From JBGSMF01 sp964651475 (lineage in GTDB: Bacteria; Chloroflexota; Anaerolineae; Fen-1058): a stretch of 45,545 nucleotides of DNA. Made by a program: the position numbers and the translations under genes. Numbering within the stretch: position 1 is the first letter of the stretch; each line of letters starts with the position of its first letter. The notes under the pieces were generated by a model, which searched no databases, had not been told where the DNA came from, and saw only the letters and a list, made by a program, of their open reading frames with translations. Where the stretch lies: NCBI GenBank assembly GCA_964651475.1, contig CAZYXV010000028.1:1-45545 (forward strand), read 5' to 3'. This document shows, one piece after another, positions 23,591 to 30,690 of the stretch.

Positions 23591-25599
23591 ACGAAATCAT
23601 TAACCACCTGCACAAATCTCGCGCCGTCGTCCGGTGGTATCCATTCCAGCTTCAGGCGCTCGCCCATTCCCATCAGATGCGCCAATGCGCTGGCCTGCTC
23701 AAACATGGCCGCGCAACGCTCGTTGCCCTGCTCAAAGTGGCAACCGCCCGGCGCGCAGCCTAATACCATTACACCGGCCGCGCCCATTTCCAACGCTTTG
23801 AGAATCAGCCCTGGCTGCAATCGCCCGGTGCAATTCAGGCGGATAATGCGCGTGCTGGCCGGGTACGCCAGTCCAGATGCGCCGGCAATTTCCGCCGCCG
23901 AATAGCCGCTCCATTCGCAGGCGAAGACGAGGTGACGAGGCGAGGGGGGGACAAGGTGACAGGGTGACAAGGCGGCTTGAATCTGGGCCTCAATTTGCTC
24001 GTCGTAGCTGGTGGGCACCTGGGCGGCTTTGACCGGGCAGACCGATACACAATTGCCACAGCCAGTGCATACCAGCGCATCCACCACTGCCAATGGCGGC
24101 ATCTCTTTGTCTCCCTGCCTCCGAGTCACACGGCTCGCTTGCGCAAGCGCATCGCCTTGTCGCTCTACAAGCGTCACAGCCATAAAGGGGCACACCTTGA
24201 CGCAATCGCCGCAGCCGTTGCAGCGCGCGGCGTCTATCGCGGCCGGCGGCGCCCAACTGGCAATTTGCCTGCGCTGGATGTGCTGGGCGGCGCGCGCGGC
24301 GGCGCTGTATGCTTCAAATGTGGCGCGGTGAGCGTCGCACGGGTAATGCGCCGCGCCGCACACGTACACGCCGCGCTCGATGCGGTCGGCGGGGCGAATC
24401 CGCACGCGCGTTTCGGCCAAAAAGCCGGATTCATCCACCGGCAGGCGCAACATTCCGGCCAGTGGCCTGACGTCCCGCTGAGGTATTGTCGGCGCGGCGT
24501 TGACGAGCGCCTCGCACGGCACGCGTACCGGGCGCCCGGTCAACTCGTCGTGCGTTGTGATTTCGCCGTTGGCGGGCTGCGGCATTTGCCCGGCCGGGTA
24601 GCGCACGAAATTCACGCCCAGGCGCTGCGCTTCCCACACCAACTCGTTGTACGTCCCGCCCGCCGTATAAAGCTCGCGGAAAAAAATTGTCACCTGAGAA
24701 TCGGCCTGCTGCCGTTTGAGTTCTGCCGCCTGCCGCAAAGTTGTCAGGCAACAGGCGTGCAGGCAAGTAGACTGTTTTTCCGGCGTCATGTCGCACAGGA
24801 TAAAAGCATACGAGTGGAAAGTGGAAAGTGGAAAGTGAAAGGTGGGCAGCCCGCCAGTGGCAACGATGATGGCGCCAGCTTCGACAGTGTGCTCGCTGCT
24901 CAACGCGACCTGGTACCGTCCCACCGGGCCGCTCACGCTTGTCACTTGTGTGTTGGTCAACACCTGGATGTTGCTCCGGGCGCGAACAGCCGCCTCGCAT
25001 TGTTCGGCCATCGCCGCCGCTTCACGCTCGAGCGGCGCGCCGCGCGCCAGCCCGCCTAATTCAGAATCGCGCTCGACCAGTGTGACCGGAATACCGGCAT
25101 CGCTGAGGCCAAGCGCGGCGGTCATTCCTGCAATGCCTCCGCCGATGACGAGTGCGCGCGGCGCGATGTGCGCCGTGCGCGGGTTGGCTGGCTCGCGTTC
25201 GGTTAGCTCAGCCACGGCGATAGCCGCCTGGTCGCGCGCCTTGGTCAGCGCCAATGCCGGATTATCTCGATGCGGCAGCGCGCACAGGTCGCGGATATTG
25301 ACCACGTTGACGAGCGCCGGGTTCACACTGGCAAGCGCGCGCTGAAAATGCGCCTCGTGCGTGCGCGGCGCGCAGCCGGCAATCACCACGCGCTCGATGC
25401 CATGCTCTGCGATGATTTGCCGCATGCGCTCCAGGCCGCCCGGACTGCACCAATAGCCGGCGTGACCCGTCCACGCCACGTTGGGCAGTTGCCCGATTTG
25501 CTCCGTCAGCGCGGGCACGTCCAGGCAGCCAGCAATCCTCTCGCCGCACTCGCACACAAAGACGCCAATTTTTTGTTGATGTGCTTTTCTCCCTGTCAC
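23575..25599 (-). CDS. Second HdrA-FlpD fusion, lacking the CxxC/U cluster site
   Basis: A 674-residue paralogue of the selenoprotein HdrA. It has the N-terminal domain (IGVFVCECGERIAG), the FAD motif GGGIAGMTAALGLSDAG with LVERDSELGGLARG, two ferredoxin motifs (CNGCGDCVKVCP; CTGCGNCVSVCP) and a C-terminal FlpD domain. The DCSxC/U cluster segment is missing. FlpD shows FACEWSGY where the other protein has FACNWCSY, so one ligand is lost. Three in-frame repeat insertions lie at domain borders (24812-24842, 24101-24132, 23928-23972). GTG at 25599 overlaps the stop of the upstream gene as GTGA within an AAGGTGAC octamer array. It probably relays electrons between the NAD module and HdrCB. Confidence 0.9.
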   Translation of the reverse strand: MTGRKAHQQKIGVFVCECGERIAGCLDVPALTEQIGQLPNVAWTGHAGYWCSPGGLERMRQIIAEHGIERVVIAGCAPRTHEAHFQRALASVNPALVNVVNIRDLCALPHRDNPALALTKARDQAAIAVAELTEREPANPRTAHIAPRALVIGGGIAGMTAALGLSDAGIPVTLVERDSELGGLARGAPLEREAAAMAEQCEAAVRARSNIQVLTNTQVTSVSGPVGRYQVALSSEHTVEAGAIIVATGGLPTFHFPLSTFHSYAFILCDMTPEKQSTCLHACCLTTLRQAAELKRQQADSQVTIFFRELYTAGGTYNELVWEAQRLGVNFVRYPAGQMPQPANGEITTHDELTGRPVRVPCEALVNAAPTIPQRDVRPLAGMLRLPVDESGFLAETRVRIRPADRIERGVYVCGAAHYPCDAHRATFEAYSAAARAAQHIQRRQIASWAPPAAIDAARCNGCGDCVKVCPFMAVTLVERQGDALAQASRVTRRQGDKEMPPLAVVDALVCTGCGNCVSVCPVKAAQVPTSYDEQIEAQIQAALSPCHLVPPSPRHLVFACEWSGYSAAEIAGASGLAYPASTRIIRLNCTGRLQPGLILKALEMGAAGVMVLGCAPGGCHFEQGNERCAAMFEQASALAHLMGMGERLKLEWIPPDDGARFVQVVNDFVIRNT
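23928..23972. repeat. Octamer array in hdrA2 before the FlpD domain
   Basis: GGTGACGAGG, GGGGGACAAGGTGAC, AGGGTGACAAGG. It encodes LSPCHLVPPSPRH between the second ferredoxin domain and the FlpD domain, in frame. Confidence 0.8.
24101..24132. repeat. Degenerate octamer insertion in hdrA2 between ferredoxin motifs
   Basis: CTCTTTGTCTCCCTGCCTCC followed by GAGTCACA, encoding SRVTRRQGDKEM between the two [4Fe-4S] motifs. It is more decayed than the other arrays. Confidence 0.6.
24812..24842. repeat. Nonamer array in hdrA2 after the FAD domain
   Basis: GTGGAAA/GTGGAAAGT units repeated about three times. They encode TFHFPLSTFHS directly after VATGGLP, where HdrA proteins normally continue with a short loop. 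Confidence 0.85.
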
Positions 25600-25626
25600 C
25601 TTGTCACCTTGTCGCCTTGTCTTGAC
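25590..25626. repeat. AAGGTGAC octamer array at the nuoG-like/hdrA2 junction
   Basis: On the - strand the units GACAAGGC, GACAAGGT, GACAAGGT, GACAGGG run through the gene junction. They encode the RQGDKVTR tail and the TGA stop of the upstream protein, an AAGG ribosome-site-like sequence, and the GTG start of hdrA2. Confidence 0.88.
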
Positions 25627-26321
25627 ACATCAGGCTCATCACTTGCTACACCGAGCAACTCTCGATAGTCCTCTGGGAACGGCGGCCCGGGCGGCTCGTA
25701 TTCGCACAGGCGGCACGCTCGCCGCGCATAGGCCGACGCCCAGGTGTGCGAGGTGCGCACCGGTTGCGCGATGTGTTCCAGGCGAATCGCGCCGGTTGGG
25801 CACACCAGCGCGCACGTGGCGCACTCGATACAATCGGCCGACGAAATATGGAACGGCGTGCCGACCTGCCGCTCCATCCCACGGTTGATCAGGCTGATGG
25901 CGCCCACGCCCACAATGTCGCGGCAGGCGCGCACGCACAGCCCGCACAAGATGCACTCGTTTGCTTCCAGCGCCACGTAGGGCGCCGCCACACCCAACTC
26001 GTCCGCCAGCGCGCGCACCGCCGGCAAGTGACCAGAAGTAGCCATCAGCAATTCGACGACGGTGCGCCGGGCGTTGATGACCATCTCGGTGTTTGTGCGG
26101 ACCACCAATCCTTCCTCGCATGGATAGATGCATGCTGCCGCCAGTCGCCCGCCGCGCGGGCCAGCCAACTCGACCAGGCACAGCCGGCAAGCCCCGTAAG
26201 GCAGCATGGCTTCGTGGTAACATAGCGTGGGAATGTAAATGCCGTTTTCGCGCGCGGCCTGCAGCAGCGTGTAGCCGGATGGAACCCCGATAGGTTGGTC
26301 GTCAATCGTCAAGTGAATCAT
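25596..26321 (-). CDS. NuoG/HoxU-like [2Fe-2S] and [4Fe-4S] protein
   Basis: A 241-residue iron-sulfur protein matching the N-terminal third of NuoG or the whole of HoxU. The plant-type [2Fe-2S] domain has CYHEAMLPYGACRLCLVEL and a later CIYP. A His-Cys segment seen in full NuoG is weak. Two [4Fe-4S] motifs follow (CILCGLCVRACRD; CIECATCALVCP). No molybdopterin domain is present, as expected of a diaphorase-type module. With NuoE and NuoF it would form the NAD(H)-oxidising arm of the complex. The ATG at 26321 has GAGG 10 nt upstream and is preferred to TTG at 26330. The C-terminal tail is repeat-encoded. Confidence 0.9.
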   Translation of the reverse strand: MIHLTIDDQPIGVPSGYTLLQAARENGIYIPTLCYHEAMLPYGACRLCLVELAGPRGGRLAAACIYPCEEGLVVRTNTEMVINARRTVVELLMATSGHLPAVRALADELGVAAPYVALEANECILCGLCVRACRDIVGVGAISLINRGMERQVGTPFHISSADCIECATCALVCPTGAIRLEHIAQPVRTSHTWASAYARRACRLCEYEPPGPPFPEDYRELLGVASDEPDVSRQGDKVTR

Positions 26322-26342
26322 TGTTGCCAAGCCTCAAAGTAA

Positions 26343-26999
26343 TCAAATCGCTGCGGCCCGGGACGCCACAAATACAGCGATGACGATAAAGTGGCTGAGG
26401 CAGCCCAAAATCACGAAAATGTGCCAGAGCTCGTGAAAGCCAAAAACGCCCGGATAGAAATCCGGTTTCTTGGTCGCGTATACAACAGCGCCCACTGTGA
26501 AGAAAAGCCCGCCGAGAACCAGCCACACCAACGCGCCTGGGGGCATGGCAAGCAGCATCTCTCTGACGGCCATGATAGAGAGCCAGCCCATCAGCAAATA
26601 GATAGCGACCGTGACCCAGCGCGGCACGTTGATGATAAATAGCTTGACGGCGATCCCGACCACGGCCATTGACCAAATGATGCTCAACACACCCCACCGC
26701 CAGAACCCATCGAAGAAATGGATGCAAATCGGTGTGTAGGTGCCCGCTATCAAGAGATAGATGGCCGAGTGGTCGAGCTTGCGAAGGATTTGGGCGATTT
26801 GCGGTTTGGATTTGACCAGGTGGTAAACTGCGCTGGCCGAAAACATTAGAACCAGGCTGGCGCCGTAGACGAGAAGCGATACTTGCTTTGAAAGGTCGCC
26901 ACAGCCCAGATAGAGCAGAGCGGCCAGACCAACAACGGCGGCAACAGCCGCAAACAGGTGCATCAGTCCGCTGACGGGGTCGCGTAACTTTTTGAGCAT
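26343..26999 (-). CDS. Hemolysin III / PAQR family membrane protein
   Basis: A 218-residue protein with seven predicted helices and the PAQR/HlyIII zinc-site pattern: SASAVYHLV early, a conserved LDHSAIYLLIAGTYTP segment and HELWHIFVILGCLSH near the end. Family members are membrane hydrolase-like proteins (ceramidase superfamily); bacterial roles are poorly known and haemolysis is only a historical label. It lies between the 97-aa gene and the NuoG-like gene, 22 nt upstream of the latter, on the same strand, so it is probably co-transcribed without a known link to the redox proteins. GGAAA lies before the ATG. Confidence 0.92.
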   Translation of the reverse strand: MLKKLRDPVSGLMHLFAAVAAVVGLAALLYLGCGDLSKQVSLLVYGASLVLMFSASAVYHLVKSKPQIAQILRKLDHSAIYLLIAGTYTPICIHFFDGFWRWGVLSIIWSMAVVGIAVKLFIINVPRWVTVAIYLLMGWLSIMAVREMLLAMPPGALVWLVLGGLFFTVGAVVYATKKPDFYPGVFGFHELWHIFVILGCLSHFIVIAVFVASRAAAI

Positions 27000-27025
27000 A
27001 GCATTTCCACTAGTATCAAGTTTTT

Positions 27026-27319
27026 TTATGGCTTGGGGCGCCGCGCTGGGAACTCGGCCTCCAGGTGCGATTCGCCGCCGCGCACCCAGCCGGTGATGCG
27101 CGTGCCGTCTTCCAATTCAATTTCGAGGCAGGTGTGATTGTTGAACCAACATTCCTCGCACGCCTCGCCATCGGGCAAATCGGCCGGCACGATGACGCTG
27201 ACCGTGCCGCTTTTGACTGCCAACTCGATGACATCATTGCCTTCGCCTTCGACGCACGCGCCTTCCATGTGCGGTGAAAAATCGCCGCCGCGCGCCTGAA
27301 TCAAGCTGTAGCGTTTCAC
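27026..27319 (-). CDS. 97-residue protein of unknown function
   Basis: Not recognised. A small acidic, mostly beta-type protein starting with GTG (27319) behind a GGGGGTG sequence. It contains a CEECWFNNHTC cluster (CxxC and a further Cys), which could bind a metal, inside a segment reading LPDGEACEECWFNNHTCLEI. The segment ELEDGTRITGWVRGGESH looks like a small barrel strand pattern. It lies between korC and the hemolysin-III gene on the same strand. Codon use resembles its neighbours and supports a real gene. Confidence 0.65.
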   Translation of the reverse strand: MKRYSLIQARGGDFSPHMEGACVEGEGNDVIELAVKSGTVSVIVPADLPDGEACEECWFNNHTCLEIELEDGTRITGWVRGGESHLEAEFPARRPKP

Positions 27320-27359
27320 GTTTTCACCCCCTTACTTGTCGCCCGTGGCCTCCCGCCCG

Positions 27360-27932
27360 TCATTGCCCCACGTCGCTCGGCGTTTGTTCGCCGGCCAGTC
27401 GCTGCCCATACTCGTAGCCGCGTTCAAAGGCGCGGATATTCAAATCCTCGGTGCCCTTGGGCACGCTGTCGCGCACGGCTTCTTTCAGCGCTTCGAAAGA
27501 CACACTGTTATCCAGCGCCGCCAGACACCCCAACATCACAATGTTGGCAATCATCTTGCGCCCCATCTCTTCGGCGATGCGCGTGGCCGGGATGCCATAC
27601 AGGCGCACGCGCTGCGTGTCGCCGTTGGGGCGCACCATGTCCTGATCAATCACCAGCAGCCCGCCGTCCGCCAGCTCGCCGACGTACTTGGTATAGGCTT
27701 CTTGCGACATAGCCGCCAGCACGCGGGGCCGCGTGAGATGCGGGTAACTCACGGGCGCGTCCGATACAATCACCTGCGCGCTGCACGCGCCGCCGCGCGA
27801 TTCCGGCCCATAGTTTTGCGTCATCGTCGCGTGCTTGTGATCGTACAGCGCCGCCGCCTTGCCCAGGATGTATCCCGCCAGGATAATGCCCTGCCCGCCG
27901 AAGCCGGAGAGGCGGATCTCTATGCGATTCAT
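27360..27932 (-). CDS. korC: 2-oxoacid:ferredoxin oxidoreductase, gamma subunit
   Basis: A 190-residue gamma subunit of the KorC/VorC/PorG class, with the hallmark IRLSGFGGQGIILAGYILG start and QNYGPESRGGACSAQVIVSD. The gamma domain helps form the CoA-binding and inter-subunit surface of 2-oxoacid:ferredoxin oxidoreductases. Alpha, beta and delta subunits are upstream in the same cluster (KorD-A-B-C order). A four-helix-bundle gene separates it from korB. AAGG lies 10 nt before the ATG. Kor (2-oxoglutarate) fits best by gene order and subunit sizes, but 2-oxoisovalerate or another oxoacid cannot be excluded. Confidence 0.92.
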   Translation of the reverse strand: MNRIEIRLSGFGGQGIILAGYILGKAAALYDHKHATMTQNYGPESRGGACSAQVIVSDAPVSYPHLTRPRVLAAMSQEAYTKYVGELADGGLLVIDQDMVRPNGDTQRVRLYGIPATRIAEEMGRKMIANIVMLGCLAALDNSVSFEALKEAVRDSVPKGTEDLNIRAFERGYEYGQRLAGEQTPSDVGQ

Positions 27933-27962
27933 TTTGATTTCATCCTTTCGTCTCTAAATGCC

Positions 27963-28048
27963 TGACAAGGAGACAAGGTGACATGGTGACATGGTGACAT
28001 AATGATTCGTCACCCTGTCCCCCTCACCTTGTCACCTTGTCATCTCGT
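27963..28048. repeat. GACAAGGT octamer array in inverted arrangement
   Basis: Direct units (GACAAGG, AGACAAGGT, GACATGGT twice) at 27963-27995 face complementary units (GTCACCCTGTCC, CACCTTGTCACCTTGTC) at 28010-28043. Together they can fold as a long hairpin. The stop codon of the four-helix-bundle gene (28040-28042) lies inside it. Confidence 0.85.
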
Positions 28049-28429
28049 CTTGCCAATCACCCATGTTTCGGGATGAACAATCATGCCGACAACCGTTTTA
28101 ATGATAGTGTCGTAAATCTCGTACAAGGCCGCCGCTTGCTCGCGAGCCATATACTTGCACTTGACAGCGAACTGAAGCCAAACTTGAGTCTCGGCGGCCT
28201 CGCTTTCCACATCAGAGAGCTTGCTGATAAAGGCAGCTTCATAGCGGCGTTTTCGCCACGCCTCGGCCAAATTAGCGCATACCGAACGCGACGAGCGGCG
28301 AATTTGGTCAGTCAAAGAATAGGTTTCTTCTTTCGGGAAAGACCTGCTCAATTCAAAAATCTGCATCGCCGCCTCAAATGCCCTTTGGTATACATCCAAA
28401 TCATTGTGCGTCTGAATTTTCTTGCTCAT
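28040..28429 (-). CDS. Four-helix-bundle protein (S23/IVP family)
   Basis: A 129-residue helical protein with the family pattern DLDVYQRAFEAAMQIFELSRSFPKEETYSLTDQIRRSSRSVCANLAEAWRKR and later DVESEAAETQVWL. This is the TIGR02436 family, first seen encoded in 23S rRNA intervening sequences and structurally related to Avd proteins of diversity-generating retroelements, which bind nucleic acid. Octamer repeat arrays adjoin both its start and stop codons, and it interrupts the korB-korC gene order, so it looks like inserted cargo. AAGGAGAAGG, itself repeat-derived, precedes the ATG at 28429. A function in oxoacid oxidation is unlikely. Confidence 0.92.
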   Translation of the reverse strand: MSKKIQTHNDLDVYQRAFEAAMQIFELSRSFPKEETYSLTDQIRRSSRSVCANLAEAWRKRRYEAAFISKLSDVESEAAETQVWLQFAVKCKYMAREQAAALYEIYDTIIKTVVGMIVHPETWVIGKTR

Positions 28430-28430
28430 C

Positions 28431-28487
28431 CTTCTCCTTGTCACCCTCTCACCTTGTCCCCGTGTCCCCTTGTCACCCCGTCATCCC
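28431..28487. repeat. GACAAGG octamer array at the korB/four-helix-bundle junction
   Basis: On the - strand: GACGGGGTGACAAGG, GGACACGG, GGACAAGGTGAG, AGGGTGACAAGG, AGAAGG. It encodes the last residues and TGA stop of KorB and supplies the ribosome site of the next gene. Confidence 0.85.
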
Positions 28488-29321
28488 CTGCAGTTGCAAA
28501 TAACTCGGCTTGTCCAGATCAACAAACTTGCCCACCACAATTTGTCCCTTCAACCCAACGTCAGCCTGGCGCGGGTCGGCGCCATGCTGGATGATAGAGT
28601 GTTCTTTGTAATAGTTGACTTGATCCAGGCCGCTGCCCTGTTTGTTGAGCCGTCCGTATAGTGTAGGGCACGGGCTGATGACTTCGACAAACGAAAAGCC
28701 CGGCTTGAGCAGCGCCTCTGTAAACGCGCGCTCCAGGCGGCGCACGTGCAGCGTTGTCCAACGCGCTACATAAGACGCGCCGCTGGCCGCCGCCAGGTAA
28801 GCCAGGTTGAACGGATGGTCACGGTTGCCGGTCACCGAGGTGCTGGTGCGCGCCTCGGTGGGCGTAGTAGGCCCTAGTTGCCCGCCCGTCATACCATAGA
28901 TAAAATTGTTGACGCAGATCACCGTCAAATCCATGTTGCGCCGCGCCGCGTGAATAAAATGATTGCCGCCAATGGCGATCAGGTCGCCGTCGCCCGAAAA
29001 CACCACCACCTTGAGGGCGGGATTGGCTAATTTCAGCCCGGTGGCAAATGGGATGGCGCGCCCGTGTGTGGTGTGGAACGAATCCATGGCCACGTAACCG
29101 GCCGCACGCCCGGAACAACCAATGCCAGACACCACAGCGGTTTTATCCGGGTCGAGTCCCGATTTAATCACCGCGCCCAAGAAGCAATTGAGCGCCGTGC
29201 CCAGCCCGCAGCCCGAACACCAGATGTGCGGCAGGCGATCCTGGCGCAGCAGCTTGTCCATAGGGTGGTGGGGTTCGCCCGTCACCTCTCGTTCAACGGT
29301 TATGGTGTGTATATCTTGCAT
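28473..29321 (-). CDS. korB: 2-oxoacid:ferredoxin oxidoreductase, beta (TPP) subunit
   Basis: A 282-residue thiamine-pyrophosphate-binding subunit. HIWCSGCGLGTALNCF begins the family core and supplies two cluster-type Cys. GIGCSGRAAGYV and the TPP motif GDGDLIAIGGNHFIHAARRN with NNFIYGMTGGQ follow. It decarboxylates the 2-oxoacid on TPP and passes electrons to ferredoxin with KorA and KorD. The ATG at 29321 follows the korA stop by 1 nt (TAAGATG), with GGGGAG inside the end of korA as ribosome site. The final residues QGMTG are encoded by the start of a repeat array. Confidence 0.94.
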   Translation of the reverse strand: MQDIHTITVEREVTGEPHHPMDKLLRQDRLPHIWCSGCGLGTALNCFLGAVIKSGLDPDKTAVVSGIGCSGRAAGYVAMDSFHTTHGRAIPFATGLKLANPALKVVVFSGDGDLIAIGGNHFIHAARRNMDLTVICVNNFIYGMTGGQLGPTTPTEARTSTSVTGNRDHPFNLAYLAAASGASYVARWTTLHVRRLERAFTEALLKPGFSFVEVISPCPTLYGRLNKQGSGLDQVNYYKEHSIIQHGADPRQADVGLKGQIVVGKFVDLDKPSYLQLQGMTG

Positions 29322-29322
29322 C

Positions 29323-30534
29323 TTACTCCCCTGCACGTATTGCGTATTTCCTGTCACCTTGTCCCCTTGTCACCTGGTCAGTTCTTGCCGCTTCCCGGAT
29401 TGCCTCCAGCACCACGTGCGGCTCGTGGATGTCGCCGCCCGCGTGCGGCACCAGGATGGTGCGCGCGCGCCCGCCGGCGCAGCGTTCCACCTCAAACGCG
29501 ATTTGCCCGTAATTGATTTCCGGCACGACAAAGGCCCTGACGCGGCTTGCCAATTGGCGAATGTGGTCCTGTGCGAACGGCCATACGGTGACCAACTTGA
29601 GCCAACCGACCTTGATACCTTCGGCGCGCGCCATTTCGATGGGCCACCCTGCCACGCGTGCAGTGATGCCATACGCAACCACCACCACCTCTGCATCTTC
29701 CAACCCTTCGCTCTCCACACGGATGATGTCGGCGCGATTGGCATTGATTTTTTCAATCAGCCGGCGCACGAGTTTTTCTTGCACGGCCGGATCCGTGGTT
29801 ATGGGGTAGCCGCGCTCGTCGTGCGTCAGGCCGGTGACGTGCAAGTGATAGCCCTCGCCAGCGCACGCCATGGCCGGCACGCCGCTGCTATCGCCGGCGA
29901 ACGGCAAATACTGGTCTGGCGGCACGCTTGGCTTGCGGCGCGGGAACAGGTTCAACGATTCGACGGGCGGGATGACGACGCGCTCAGTCATGTGCCCCAC
30001 AGCTTCGTCCGTCATGATCAATACTGGCGTGCGGTACTTTTCGGACAGGTTAAAAGCTTCGATGGTCAAATCAAACAATTCTTGGGGCGATGCCGGGCAC
30101 AGGGCAATGATTTCGTAAGCGCCGTGGCTGCCCCAACGCGCCTGCATCATGTCGCCCTGCCCCACCAGTGTAGGCAGTCCGGTGCTTGGCCCACCGCGTT
30201 GAACGTTGACCACCACGCACGGTGTCTCTGTCATAATCCCCAATCCCAGGTTTTCCATCATCAAGCTAAAACCAGGACCGGAGGTAGCCGTCATTGACTT
30301 GGCGCCGCCCCACGCCGCGCCCAGCACCGCGTTCATCGAAGCCAGCTCGTCTTCCATCTGGATGTAGACGCCGCCGATGTGCGGCATGCGTTCGGCCATG
30401 CGCTCGGCAATTTCGGTGGCGGGGGTGATGGGGTAACCGGCAAAGAAACGGCAGCCTGCCGAGATAGCCGCCTCGGCGCACGCCTCGTCGCCGCTGATAA
30501 AAAATTCTCCACGCAAGGGGCCTTTTTCTGTCAT
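29323..30534 (-). CDS. korA: 2-oxoacid:ferredoxin oxidoreductase, alpha subunit
   Basis: A 403-residue alpha subunit. The pyrimidine-binding part has GDEACAEAAISAGCRFFAGYPITP, MEDELASMNAVLGAAWGG and TSGPGFSLMMENLGLG. QRGGPSTGLPT is the family motif. A transketolase C-terminal-like domain with PEINYGQIAFEVERC ends the protein. The ATG at 30534 has AAAGG upstream. The last 18 or so residues (TDQVTRGQGDRKYAIRAGE) are encoded by an octamer/heptamer repeat array and look like an added tail; the same array provides the korB ribosome site. It is not fused to the gamma subunit, which fits Kor-type enzymes. Confidence 0.94.
   Translation of the reverse strand: MTEKGPLRGEFFISGDEACAEAAISAGCRFFAGYPITPATEIAERMAERMPHIGGVYIQMEDELASMNAVLGAAWGGAKSMTATSGPGFSLMMENLGLGIMTETPCVVVNVQRGGPSTGLPTLVGQGDMMQARWGSHGAYEIIALCPASPQELFDLTIEAFNLSEKYRTPVLIMTDEAVGHMTERVVIPPVESLNLFPRRKPSVPPDQYLPFAGDSSGVPAMACAGEGYHLHVTGLTHDERGYPITTDPAVQEKLVRRLIEKINANRADIIRVESEGLEDAEVVVVAYGITARVAGWPIEMARAEGIKVGWLKLVTVWPFAQDHIRQLASRVRAFVVPEINYGQIAFEVERCAGGRARTILVPHAGGDIHEPHVVLEAIREAARTDQVTRGQGDRKYAIRAGE
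29328..29380. repeat. Repeat array encoding the KorA C-terminal tail
   Basis: On the - strand: GACCAGGT, GACAAGGG, GACAAGGT, GACAGG, then GAAATACGCAATACGTG. It continues the korA frame to its TAA stop. Confidence 0.82.
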
Positions 30535-30545
30535 GCCTTGATCCT

Positions 30546-30690
30546 TTAGTAAAAATTGCAAGTTGGAGATTGGAGGCTTGTCCTGCCTGCCCTGGCGGCC
30601 AGGCCAGGGAGCATAGTCGAAGGATTGGAGATTGGGCTGCCTTTTTTACCCTCCAACTCCAACTTTTCCAATTTCCAACTCGGTGACATA
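30546..30690. repeat. Palindromic element copy C and flanking TTGGAG-type array
   Basis: The core at about 30572-30636 matches the nuoF and HdrC-HdrB copies. Here it lies in the korD-korA spacer, so no frame is required. TTGGAGA units precede it. On its other side an array of TTGGAAA/TTGGAGT units encodes the tail ELEIGKVGVGG of KorD, up to its stop at 30646. Confidence 0.88.

Noticed and set aside
27963..28048. CRISPR array
   Set aside because: Units are 8 nt, contiguous and degenerate, with no spacers and no cas genes; this is a tandem repeat.
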